Shown here: one piece after another, positions 52,061-63,675 of the stretch
How positions within the stretch are numbered: the first letter of the stretch is position 1
Layout of the letters: every line of letters begins with the position of its first letter
Assembly (NCBI GenBank): GCA_007922195.1
Contig: ML682122.1
Span: 1,109,197 to 1,173,196, forward strand
Source of the DNA: Podocnemis expansa
Lineage: Eukaryota > Chordata > Testudines > Podocnemididae
DNA: 64,000 bases
Direction of reading: 5' to 3'
Translations under genes and position numbers: made by a program
The notes under the pieces: generated by a model
Told to the model about the DNA's origin: nothing
Database searches by the model: none
What the model saw: only the letters and a program-made list of their open reading frames with translations

Positions 52061-52537
52061 TCTAAAAAACTGTTAGCAGATGCCTGAGTTTTGTTTTCAT
52101 AAAACCCCTGAGGTAAGGAGAGAGAACTCCCAGGCACAGAGGGGCAAATTTCAGCCCAAGCGAAAAAGGTATGGAAAAAATTCTTAAGAGATGATATGTC
52201 TCCAGCTAGGGGATAAAAGCCAACTTTTCATCTCTTTCAGTGCTCAGCTTTGATTTCCTATAGGTTTGGGTGCACACAGTGCACAATTCCTAGGGCAACC
52301 TAGCAGCTGTCAGTGTGGATGTGGGCATTCTCCTTGCATGTTGAGTGTGGACTCCCTAAGCCAATTTAATACGTGCTACTTTAAACCAGATTAATATAGA
52401 CTTTATTAATCTGGCTTAACCAAGACCTGTAGTGTAGACATAGCCAATCAGTGGCACCACAGGAGTTCTGCCATTTAGCCTCGTTGCCTAAGGCACCTGT
52501 GCTGACTATTGTAAGAAAAATTATATGTAATCTCTTC

Positions 52538-53210
52538 TGTAGGACAGTGAGAAAGGTGCTGAAGTGTAGGCCTCGTTGGAGCCGTGGGTTGCTATGGTAG
52601 TGGGGTCGTTTCTCTGGCAAGTCATGTATCTAAGTTTCTTTAACAAGTGGCCTAAAGTTGATAGTTAAAGTGTGTTATCTCCCCTTTCTCATGCTTTTTC
52701 TCCTGACCATCTGGACAAGGAATGTAAGCTAGACTGTCCGTCTTTGTTCTAACTGAAAAGGGAGTATTACCTCCTATCTCCTGCTCACCCTTCTTGGCAC
52801 CACAGCCTCACAAGAATGTAAGGTCAGCATCTCTAGGCAGAAATTAATGAGTTTGCAGGTACTGCGGCTGCCCAGGATAATGCAAATGATGTCAACAGTA
52901 AACAGAGGCGGGGATAATTATATGCATTCTTTAATCATTAATATGTATTTAATAATGTTAATGTAACCATATAAGGGTCTCAAACATTGTCAATCATGTA
53001 AGCATTATCATAGCATTATCATACTGTACTGGATAAAAGTGTTGTGATGCTGCCCCTCGGGGCTCTCTCTTGCACTCGAGTTGTTGGGGGGGGGCTGCTC
53101 AGAGGGGCTAGCACTTCTTTGCTGCCCTCTGATGCAGTTCCTTTTGTTATTCAGCTGAATAATAAATCCTGAACCACACCTCGTTCTCTGCTAATTTGAG
53201 TCTCAGCTGG
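52538..53210 (+). mobile_element. LTR-like sequence, family 1 copy 1
   Basis: Starts TGTAGGACAGTGAG, contains TATA-like ggataaaag near 53033 and an aataataaatcc signal near 53158, and then a U5-like stretch. The early part (ttggagccgtgggttgctat, gtgtgttatctcccctttct) parallels 60940-61090. Endogenous retrovirus-like; no coding region. Borders approximate. Confidence 0.55.
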
Positions 53211-53639
53211 GAACGGGCCTTCATCACTGGGGAGGATCGGTGGTCTCTCTTTCCAGGTTGAGAGCCCTGATTAATTTGTCCCCCACACTATACACCGTGC
53301 ACTGTGAACTAGCCCTCTCAGACCTCACACTTCTTCCAATCACTTTCAGCCATCCTCTTTGTAACAATAAACTGCTTTTAAAAGGCTCTCTGCAACTGGC
53401 TGCAGCCGAGGGGGTTGTACCACCTGCAGAGTCTGCCAGTGACCATTTGACAAGCTCCTTCTAGCCCCCTAGCAAACCAGCCTGGGTCAGGGTCTTGCCA
53501 GTTGATGAGCTCTGAGCCCGCTTCTTTGGGTTTTGATCAGGTCAGACTCTTACAGCAAATCAAAACACTTGTGTCCTGATCCTATGACTCACACTGCCCT
53601 ACATTTATTTTGATCCCATTCCGTAAGTTCTCCTTCCTC

Positions 53640-53745
53640 AAGCGTCTGAGGAAGTGGGATTTTTCTCCCCCAAAAGCTCATGCAATAAATAAATTTGTTA
53701 GTCTTTAGAAGCGCCACCAGACTCATTGTTTTGCTGGATATGAAT
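53640..53745 (-). mobile_element. SINE/Penelope-tail unit (inverted relative to 45.5 kb)
   Basis: gtctgaggaagtgggatttt, aaaagctcatgcaataaata, tttgttagtctttagaagcg, ccaccagactcattg. Confidence 0.75.
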
Positions 53746-54060
53746 GGTTAATAGAACTGTTGCCAAGCCCATGTTCCAATGTGTTGTCTGACATGGACAC
53801 ATTGCAGCACCATATACACTCAGCCGAATGATACACACTCAGCCTCAGTATCTCCATGATGATTATGTCCATGTCTTTTTCACATCAGCAACAAAACATA
53901 CAGTGGAAGCTTTCAAAATACTTCTGCTGGGGACTGTTTGCCTAAATCACTTTGATTTGCAGCTTTGAAAATCTCAGCCTCAGAAATTGTGCAGGGTTCT
54001 GTCTGCTTTTGTGAAAGCCACTGGGAAAATTTCAAAGACAGGCAGGTAATTCCCAAAATT

Positions 54061-54282
54061 GGGTTATGTTGATAATTAGACTCCCTAATCCATTAAAAAA
54101 AGTTTCCACACCTCCTAAGCAAAACTAGCAAGTCCTATGCATGGATTTCCTTGTTCTATTTAGGTTATTAGTGTGGACATGCTAACTCAAACTAAGTTAA
54201 TAAGAATTAATCACAATCAGTTTGAATTAATTAATTTGAACTAACTAAGTTTGATCTAGCATTCTGAAGTATAGACATAACC
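54061..54282. mobile_element. Short MITE, TTAGTTYRAACTAA type
   Basis: Degenerate ends gggttatgttgataatt and aagtatagacataacc. Interior ends in agtttgaattaattaattt and ctaactaagtttga palindromes. Confidence 0.55.
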
Positions 54283-54869
54283 TGACAGATCACTAAAGGA
54301 GCTTCCGATGAAGCTTTCTTATACACATTTGGGGGTGTATAAGCAAGCTCTGTGCCAGGTCCTGATCTGGTAAAGGAGAGTGTGAACTCATGCTATGATT
54401 TATACAATGGGAGAGAAAGAAACGCAGAGAAGTGTAAGTCATAGGATCGTGTCAGACTTTCAACAAACTAAAGCAGCTGTTTAGATTCAAACAGTGTGGA
54501 CAGAACATGAGAAGAGAGGAGGTAGAAAAAGGAGGTAAAGAGGATGCAAACTCACCTATTATAGTAAGAAAATCAGCCAATATCCCTATTGAAGCACCAG
54601 GCCATGGTATTAAATCTGTACATGAATTCAACTTCTGCAGGCTCTTTTTGAAGCTCTAATTTGTAATCAATTTGCTTTAGTATGGCAATTAACATATTTC
54701 TATGAAGTGAGCAGGGGGACTGAAATGTTCTCCTATTGGTTTTTGAATGTTGATATTTCTGATGTCAGTTCTGTGTCCATTTATTCTTTTGCATAGACAC
54801 CAACCACGTTGATTTCCTGAGTCTGACCTGTTCCTCTACCTCATACTTTCCTGCATTTATTTTCTTACA

Positions 54870-55534
54870 GTTCTGTATGTTCTGCAGCTTCAAACATATA
54901 GCAAAGTGGAATTTTCTCCCATGAAAGCTCATAAGCTAAAAAAAAGTGCTGGTCTTTACAAGTCCCACAAGACTCCTTGGGTATGTCTATACCTACACTT
55001 TAAATCGAAATAATGATAATTATTTTGATTTAAAGTAGTTCATGTCTATACTAGCTTTCCTTATTTTGAAACAAAGAGCTCCCTTACTTTGAAATAAAGA
55101 ACAGTCATTTTGAAATAATGAAACCTTGCTTTATATCACAATGACAGTTAAATCAAAATTCCTATTTCAAAATCATGCAGTGGAGCCACATTTTTTAAAT
55201 TAACTGTCATTTCAGTGTAACACTTTTCCCCCTTCTCCATCCCAGGGTGCCTTATTCTTTCTATATATTGGGTGGAGGCATAGCCTTTTTTTTTTAGGGC
55301 CATTTTGCCACACTTCCCATGGTCCCCTCTCCTAAATTGAATTAGCAAGACCTGTCCATGGACATGCTAGTTCGATTTGGGTTTCTACTGGGGACACATT
55401 AAATGAATTTAACTTAAATCAATTTAATGATTTTTATTTCTATTCTACCAGATCAATTTAAGTTAAATCGATTTAACAATCTAAGTGTCCACATAGCCCT
55501 TGTTGGTTTACTGAAATAGACTGACATGGCTACT
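54870..55534. mobile_element. Penelope/SINE tail split by a MITE (54980-55500)
   Basis: Tail ...ttctcccatgaaagctcata, agtcccacaagactccTTG; MITE ggtatgtctatac ... gtgtccacatagccc; then TTGttggtttactgaaatag, actgacatggctac. The MITE interior ends in ttaaatcgatttaa with CpG intact near 55463. Confidence 0.8.
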
Positions 55535-56309
55535 GTAGTAACCCTTGGGGAGGAAGGGGTTAACACTCTGGTCAGTGAGTCCCAGGACAGCCAATAGGAA
55601 CAAAGCACAGGTTTTTCAATTGGAGCAGCAGCCTGGCCTGCTTTGTTTGGATGCAGCAGAGCTCCTGGGAGGATCAGGAGGAGGGCAGAGGGGCCTGAGG
55701 AAGAATCCAGCAAGATCCTTACCAGAGATAAGTTAAGTTTGGTACTGACCAGGCGTGGGTAGAACAGGGAATGTTTATTTAGATGCGGTCAGGGTATTTT
55801 CTTTGTTTAGGGTTTTTGGATTTCTTTGTGCTGAGCACATGTACCCCCTCCCAGTACCCTGTAACTACCTAAGTTAATTCCCAGAGAAGCAACTCTCTGT
55901 GTTTTTTATCTGTTCTTTTTGCTTAAAGATTTTACCTTTTAAGGAAGTTCTGGTTCTGTGTCCTGGAAGGCAAGAGGTTTGTGTGCACATGCCTTAGACT
56001 GCACAGGCAGCTACTAGAGGGAACCCTGTTCCAGTTCCAGCTCATAGGCAGCTGGGGTCCAGTCACCTTCCTGGGAGAGGAATAACCAGGATTGCAAGTA
56101 CCTCACAGGGAGGCATTCCGAAGTGCGCCTTCCTGGGTCTCAAGAGGTTTTTTTGCATTTGGGTGGTGGCAGCGATACCACTCCAAGGCCAGGAATTGGA
56201 GGCCTTGGAGACTTCTAAGATCAGGCTTTAAGGCCAGTGGCTTTTAAGGCCTGTTGCAGGCCCCCACCTTCTGCACTCAGAGTGCCAGAGTGGGGAGACA
56301 GCCTTGACA
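55535..56309 (+). mobile_element. Solo LTR, probable Ty3/gypsy type (775 bp)
   Basis: Begins TGTAGTAACCCTTGG and ends GCCTTGACA. Flanks GCTAC and TCTAC are a 5-bp duplication with one mismatch, the size usual for Ty3/gypsy. It lies inside the same Penelope/SINE tail. ggtggtggcagcgatacc near 56165 may instead mark an LTR-leader junction, in which case a little leader is included. Confidence 0.6.
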
Positions 56310-56429
56310 TCTACTATATGTAGTTTGGAATTTTTCCACATAGGAAGTAGAGGTGTCCAGATATCTTCTTTAATTTATTCTATAAGGAAGCAGGCAGGGG
56401 GGAAAAAATAAATAACAAAACACCACTAG

Positions 56430-57310
56430 TAATCACCTACAGCCCCAGGCTAAATCTCTTCAACATGTTATCAGAGATCTAAAACTTGTCCTGGAACATG
56501 ATCCACCACTCTCTCGAGGCTTGAGAAACAGGCCAGTTCTGGCTTACAGACAGACTTCCAACCTGAAGCAAATACTTAACAGCAACTAAACACCATACAA
56601 TAAGAACACTAACCCAGAAACCTACTCCTGCAACAAACCCTGCTGGCAAGTCTTCTCACACATCAACTCTAGTGATACCAGCACTGGTCTGAATCACATT
56701 AGCCACACCATCAGGAGCTCATTTGCCTGCACATCTACCAACGTAATATATGTCATCGTGTGCCAGCAATGCCCCTCTGACTTGTACAATGGCCAGTCCA
56801 GGCTGCCCCTATCTAAATAAATAAGTGGACCTAAACTGGACATCAAAAATGGTAATATTCTTAAATCAGAAGGAGAACGCTTCAATCTCCTTGGGCACCC
56901 AGCAGCAGACTTGCATGTTGCCACACTTAGAAAAACAAACACAGACAAACAAAACCACAGACTTTGTCATGATACTACAGAGCTGGAACTCTTTTGAAAA
57001 CTTGATGCAAATCAGACTGGGTCTGAATAGGGACTTGGAATACTTGTCTTATTACAAAAAGTAATTGTTCCTGTTCACACATTCTTTCCTTCTAAATTTC
57101 TGATGTGAATGGGCCTCATCTACCATAAGTGAACTGACTTTGTTAGCACTTCCCCTCCACATTGTATTTTGTTTCTTTCATACTGGCATGTGTATATACA
57201 ACTCTCAATCCCTGTAGTTTTCACATCATGCATTGACAGAGTGGGTTGGACCCATGAAAGTTTATGCCTGAAAAAATTTTGTTAGTGTTTAAGTTGCCTG
57301 AGAACCCTCA
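56430..57310 (+). mobile_element. Second Penelope-like element copy, decayed
   Basis: Collinear with 18400-19275 (accctacag-like start, atcacattagccacaccatc, gtgccagcaatgcccctctg, gactgggtctgaatagggac). The GIY-YIG core is broken: YIGQT became YNGQS, with a stop after LSK and frame breaks. It continues past a MITE at 57311-57827 to about 57875. Confidence 0.85.
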
Positions 57311-57827
57311 GGGTGTGTCTAAACATAGGCAGTTAATGCTATTTAACTTAAAGCAATATAATTGAATCTCTATAAAAAATCATTAAATCATTTCAAGTTA
57401 AATCAATTTAACAGGTCCACACCAAAAACTTCAAATCACACTAGCATGTCCAAGGACACAACTTGCTAGCTTGCTTTAGGAGATGGGCAGCACGGGAGGT
57501 GTGGCAATATGGCCCCTTAGAAGGGCCATACCCCCGCCCAATACATGAAAAGAAAAAGACACCACAGGAAGGAGAAGGGCAAAAGTGTTAGATCACAACA
57601 ACCGTTAAATTGAAATAAAATATCCAACAGGTTATTTTGATCTATCAGTTTTGATCTAAGCATTGTTTCAATATAAAACAAGGTTTTACTGAGTTGCTAT
57701 AACTTCCCTTATTTTGAAATGACAGAACTCATCATTTTGAAACAAGAAAATGTTATGTGAACCTAACTGTTTTTAAATTGAAGTAATCACCTTCTTTTCT
57801 AAATTTAAAATCTGCGTGGACATACCC
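57311..57827. mobile_element. MITE, TTAAATYRATTTAA type, inside Penelope tail
   Basis: Ends gggtgtgtctaaacat and gcgtggacataccc with TCA duplications (57308-57310 and 57828-57830). Interior has aagttaaatcaatttaac. Confidence 0.82.
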
Positions 57828-59683
57828 TCATTGTTTTTTCTGTATACCAACTAACATGGTTACCCCACTGGAACTTTTTCTGTTGAAGTCAAAGGTGCAA
57901 GAGACATAAGTTAAGATTACCCAGTTTTTTGAAGCACTAGATGCTCCATAGGTGTTATGCTACATTTCAGCTCTGCAGAGCAATGATCTCATACTGCCAA
58001 GAGCAGGAAGGAAATTCTTCTTGGTGTGAGAAGTTGGCTGTACAGGACAGTTGCTTGCTCTGGGTGTACAGAAAACATAGCACAAACTCTCCAGGCTCAA
58101 CCCCTTGAGAGATGGACTCCAGGGAGACTCAGCCTTCTGTGGAGAAACATACAAATGTAATGTGAGCTCATTACTCTCTTAACAGAAGGACAGATCATGT
58201 TCTGAGGTATATTGTATTATCAGTTTGTGGATACACGATGTGCAAGTTTCTGTTCTGACAAATTCCACTTTCTGCCAAATGGTGAGAATTGAGAACTACA
58301 GTGGTGGAAGGAACCTGAGGTCTGGTGGCCTAATGCTGAGACCGAAGAGCTCCTCATGTCAAGCTTGTCTTCTGCTTCAGGTGAGCTCCTTTTTCTTCAC
58401 TCTTTTACAGGGCATCTTCCAAACTGGTTCAGGAATGTGATCACTGACTACTGGAAAAAAAGGGTGGAGGAGGTTATAGATTTTATTTCACCATTTTCTG
58501 GAAGGAAGAGAGAAAGCTTTTGAGTCACACATAGCTCCTCTTCATGACTGTTACCTCACCTAGCTTGCATCTCTTACAATTCAACTCTGTTTACAGCTTC
58601 CCTGATATTAATAGTGTCTCCTCCCCTTCCCATGACAGGAACAGTGGATGTTAATGCCACCATTTACCAATGGGGAAACTGAGGTACTTTTCTTTTGATG
58701 GACCTCAAGCTGGGGATTTGTCTCATTCACTCCTAGGCCTGTAGAACACCAGCTGGGGTGACCATGGCCCACAGTGAGTCCCTATGTGGGGAGAGTTGTG
58801 GTAGAATATTACTTACACAGATCAGAAGATAGCCCATGGCAGATTGTTTCTAAGTTCAGAGGCAGGGATATTCTGTCCAATGCCTTTTTCCTTCCTCTGT
58901 TTTTAGCCCACTATCATTATGAGGTGCAGAGGGTCATTCCTCACATAGGAGCACATTGCCTTTACCTCCCCAGAAACCCATGATAGAGCTCTGTGTTGTT
59001 ATCACTTCAAGATTAAGACAGAGAACACAAAACAAAAATAGAAAAGACACTGCCAGTCTCACATCATATCTTCTTCCTCCTCATTATTACATTAACTGGA
59101 GGAACAGTTGATACCATTTTGTAAATTATGACAAAAAATGAATATTTGGGTAGAAGAATAATTATTCTTTTTTTAACTGGACAGTAAAATAAAAGAAGGT
59201 CTATGGCTAAGGACAGTAGATGGAAGGGAAAATCACAATCCAAAATTTAAATTGATTAGTTTATTGATTCTGACTCCTCCAAAGTGGTGTCTTGATTCTG
59301 CTCATTGCCGTATGTGGAATGCTAACTTTAATGATCATTGGTAATTTCCAGTGTGTCTGTAGATGGAATCTGAGAATAGGTAAAGAACTGATCTTGTCTG
59401 TTACATCAGTGCTGGGATACCAGAGCTTTGGTTTGGGGTTATTGTAGTTAATGCTCTGAGAGAACAGAGGTTGGCCTTGGTGGATAAGAATGTTCTATTC
59501 TTGAGCTGACTTACCTTTCTCTGAAGCCTACATTCAGCCTGAAAGCTTCAGCTGGTAAGCAGGAGAGGAAGAGGAGTGTTTGAATATTAATGAAATGAAT
59601 TCCTGATAACCAATTAACTTTTAATTCTATGTTCTTCCAGTTCAAATGCAAAGTTTGTTTTTTTTTGTTCCTATACCTTACCC

Positions 59684-60672
59684 ATGGCAGACATAGACCC
59701 AGAGAACCAAACAATAGTAACAGAATTCATTCTAAAGGGATTTGGAGATCTCTCTCTCTGACCTGCAAATTCTTCTCTTCAGGTTTTCTTCTAATTTACA
59801 TTGCAACTGTAGTTGGGAATAGTCTCATCATTGCACTAATTGTAACTGATCAGTACCTTCACATGCCCATGTACTTTTTCCTGGGGTTGTCCTGCTTGGA
59901 GACTTGCTACACCTCCACCATCTTGGCTAGGATGCTGGCCAGCCTCCTGACAGTGGACAGAACCATCTCAGTCAGTGGCTACATCACACCAATGTATTTC
60001 TTTGGGTCTCTGGCAGCTACAGAATGTTATTTCCTAGCAGTGATATCTTACCATCGGTATTTAGCGATATGTAAACCCCCTCACTGTGCAACTCTTATGA
60101 ATACCAGGGTTTGCTTCCAGCTGGCTGCTGGGACATGGCTAAATGGTTGTTTAGTTCTTATCATATTCATATTATTCATGTCCCAGTTCATATTCTGTGG
60201 CCCAAATGAAATTGACAATTTCTACTGTGATCTTCTCCCATTGTTAAAATTCTCCTGTGGGGACAAAAATCCAATCATAGTATTTCATTTTATGACATTC
60301 TTTTTATTCACTCTGCCTCCATTCCTCCTCACCCTGACATCCTACGTGTCTGTCATTGGCAACATCCTGAGAATCCCTTTGACTAATGGGAGACAAAAGG
60401 CATTTTCCACTTGTTCTTCACATGTGATTGTGGTGACAATTTTCTACCTGATTCTAATGAGTTTCTCCATGCTACTGACACTTGATACACTGGTAAGGCT
60501 AAATAAAATACTCTCACTTTGCTACATGGTGCTGACTCCCCTGGTCAACCCCCTCATCTACAGTTTGAAATATAGAGTGGTCAGGGAAACCATGAACAGA
60601 GCAGTCAGGCAATGTATGGCTTTCAAAAAAAAAAAAAAACACACACACACACACACACACAAAGAATCTTAA
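59684..60672 (+). pseudogene. Olfactory receptor, probable pseudogene (N-terminal frame lesions)
   Basis: The natural start is ATG 59684 (MADIDPENQTIVTEFILKGF). A 4-bp (CT)2 expansion at about 59750-59758 then puts TGA at 59759. A second shift at about 59780 (2 bp lost relative to 63762-63767) restores the frame. From about 59787 the frame is open to 60672: TM1 YIATVVGNSLIIAL, MPMYFFLGLSCLETCYTS, ISYHRYLAICKPPHCA (DRY changed to HRY), FCGPNEIDNFYCDLLPLLKF, RQKAFSTCSSHVIVV, PLVNPLIYSL. An in-frame ATG at 59629 gives 347 codons, but its first 50 or so residues are not receptor-like. The C-terminus runs through A- and (CA)n tracts. Class II, closest in style to family 11-like reptile receptors. 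Confidence 0.85.
60640..60660 (+). repeat. (CA)n microsatellite
   Basis: About ten ca units after a 14-base A run, inside the receptor's 3' reading frame. Confidence 0.95.
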
Positions 60673-60920
60673 ACCACTATTGTGTCTGAGACTTTCAAAG
60701 CTGCTGGGTGATTTAGACTGTCAGCCCCCCCCCCCCCCGAGGAATTAAGTTGAAAACTCCTTCTGAATATCTCAGGACTGAGGTGAGAAAGAAATGGTGA
60801 TAATCTGCATGGAGTTAGCATGAAAGAGTGTTTATGGTCCCAGACTTTACTGATAGAACTTATTCCTTCCAAAACTTTCAATTACACACTGCACATTAAA
60901 TTCACTGTCCATGCAGTTTC

Positions 60921-61550
60921 TGTAGTAAAATAAGAGATGGATATTAGGCATCTGTCTGAGCCCTCGTCCTCTGCTGGAGCCACAGGTTATTAGGGTAATA
61001 GGGTCATGCACAGGAAGACCTTTCTTCCTTGTAATAGGAAATCTAGTTAAAAAATGTGTTATATCGCTTTTCTCTTTCCTTCTCACAGCTTGTAAAAGAA
61101 AAGTAACTGAAAAAAAAAATCCTTCCTCTCCTGCATAATAGCCTGTGAGTGCATGCACTCATCATCTTTCTCCCCTTTCCTCTCCCCTGCTAAATGCTCG
61201 GTCAGTAATTTAAAGGCATTGCTGTAACAAAAGTAACATGTTGTAAACTCAAACAGTTGTGCACCATTGACTAAACCTGTTAACAACAGACAGAAAAGGA
61301 TATAATCATATTCACCACATGGTTATTAATATACATTGTTTGTATGTTAAAGTAACCAAAAAGAGTCTTTAGGGAGTTGTCATGAATGGAAGATTTCACA
61401 TATTTTCAAGCATAAAAGGATTGTAATTCTCTCCCCTGCCCCCTTTGCTCACTTGGCAAGTCAAGAAGAGTGGACAGGCAATAAAGTGTAACGTTTGATC
61501 CAAAACAACTTTTGGACTCCCTGCTCCTCCTTCTAACATTCTTTTCCTGA
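60921..61550 (+). mobile_element. LTR-like sequence, family 1 copy 2
   Basis: Starts TGTAGTAAAATAAGAG. Shares ctggagccacaggttatta and atgtgttatatcgcttttct with 52538-53210. Has TATA-like gcataaaagg near 61408 and aataaag near 61480. It separates the two olfactory duplication units. No coding region. Confidence 0.55.
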
Positions 61551-61955
61551 ATGTTTGTTAAACTGCATGGCTTCAAAAGCTAGTCTGGCGGGCCTTACTC
61601 TTCTTACACACTGATACTCAAGGAATAGTTCCATTCAAGGCAATGGGACAATAGGCATGAGTAAAGAATGTTCAGCACCGTCAGTCTGCAGCTCCTGGCA
61701 CAGCACGGGCACTGATAAATTCCAGTCATGCACAGCGTTGTCCTTATACAGCAGGAGCAGAAATATGATTCATTTCAGTGTGGGAGATTGTTTTCATCAG
61801 GAGTGTTCTTTGTATTGTCTGAACAGAAAACAGAACTCTCTAAGCTCAGTCCCTTTGGAGATGGACTCAGGAGAGATGCAATTTCTGTGGAGAAGAGTAC
61901 AAGTTTAAGTGCAGTGCTGCACTGTGTAAACAGAGGGGTATACACTGTTTTAAGA

Positions 61956-62118
61956 GAGTGGTTCTCAACCACTGGGTTGGGACACATTACAATATTGCTA
62001 GATGGTGTCATGGTGAACTGTGGAGATGGTTGGGTTTGGCGTTGGAGGGAAGCGTGTCCTATTGGGTTGTGATATGCCACTAAGTGTGTCACAACATGCA
62101 AAAATTTGAGAACCACTG
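61956..62118. mobile_element. hAT-like MITE (163 bp)
   Basis: Ends gagtggttctcaacc and tttgagaaccactg are inverted. Flanks ttttaaga and tgctaaga match at 6 of 8 positions. It is absent from duplication unit 1. Confidence 0.72.
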
Positions 62119-63675
62119 TGCTAAGACAGATTGTGACAGCAGTTCATGCATTAATATAGCAGCACATCTTTCTACTCAGAAATTCTGGTTTCTGCCAAAA
62201 GATGAGAGACAAGAACCTCAGTGGATGAGCCTGAGTTCTGGTGGCTGAAACCCTAGACAAAACAGCTCATCATGTCAAGCTTGTGCCCTGGTTACAGGTG
62301 AGCACCATACTCCACATTGTATTTCCAGGACAACTTCCAAAAAGGGACAGGAATGTCCTCACTGAGTATTGGAGAGACAAAGTGGGGGAGGTTATGGATT
62401 TTACATGAGCAGTTTCTGGAGGGCAAGGAGACAGCTATCGAGCTACAAAAAACTCTTCTTCATGACTTTTACTGCACCCACCCTTCATCTCTGACATCCT
62501 AGGACTGACAGAGTTAGATCAACACTGCATGCAACTTTCAGAATATCAGCATCATCACTTCACTTTCCTCCAGCAGAGCCAGTTGGTGTTAATATTAGCA
62601 TTTACCAATTGAGAAACTAATATATGTGTCTTGTGAAAGTTCCCAGCTTGAGAGCTCTCCCCTCAATCTCTTGACTCCCCCAACACTACAGACCGTTGAC
62701 ATCAGCTGAGGTGATCTAGTTCAGGGTGAATAGTCTTTGTGAGGATTGAATGGTCATAAAATGTTACTAGCGCAGATAATAGGGTAGCCCATGACAAAAG
62801 GTTTCTGACTTTAGAGGCTCAATCTTTCTTCTCCTGTGTTATCAGTCCACCATCATTGGAGGGTATAGAGGTCACTCCATGTTAGGGTTGCACATCAGCC
62901 TGACTCTGCACTTTCTAAAAATTCACACTGAAAAGAACTCAGTATTACAGTCAATTCACAGATAACACAGGGACCTCAAACCTGCCATAGAAAAAGTCTT
63001 ACTAGTCCTTCAGCATGTTCTCCTCTTCCTTCTCCTTTCCTCAGTATTATTCCATGAACTAAGAAATAACTGATACCACTTCATAAATTATGGCACACAA
63101 ATCTATTGTTGTGGGTAGGGGCAATAATTATTCCTGATCCTATCAGACTAAAATACTTAATACACCAAAATCAGCTATTAAATTAAACCTCATAAATTCC
63201 CAAAGAAGGTCAGTGCCTAAGAACACTAGATGGCATGAAAAATCTCAGTCCAACATCTCAGTTGATGAATTCATTGATTTTGATTCCTCCAAAGATGTGC
63301 CATGATTTCTGGTGAAATGCTGCCGTTAAATACCACTGTAAACTCCAGCATGTCACTAGATATTCAAATAGGTAAAGAAGTCTGATCAGCCATATCTGTG
63401 CTAAGGCTAACATAGATACAGGTTTCTGTTACAGCAGTTATTGCTTGGAGAGCTAAGAAGGATGGTCTGCAGGGATGCTGATACTCTGTTCTCAGACTGA
63501 TGCACCTTCCTCTGAAGTCTGTATTTTACCTTAAAATTTCAGGTGGCATCCAGGAGAGGAAGGAAAATGTTTTAACATTAATGGAATGAATTCATGACAT
63601 GTTGTTAATTTTTAACTCTTATATTCTTTCAGCTCACTTGCATGGTTTGTTTAATTGTTCCTACATTTAAGCTGT

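Larger units (their letters stand above)
57890..60680 (+). repeat. Tandem duplication unit 1 around an olfactory receptor
   Basis: Upstream sequence matches unit 2 (61640-end): gagatggactccagggagac / gagatggactcaggagagat; tcatgtcaagcttgt in both; gattctgactcctccaaag / gattttgattcctccaaag. Offset near 4.0 kb. Confidence 0.8.
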
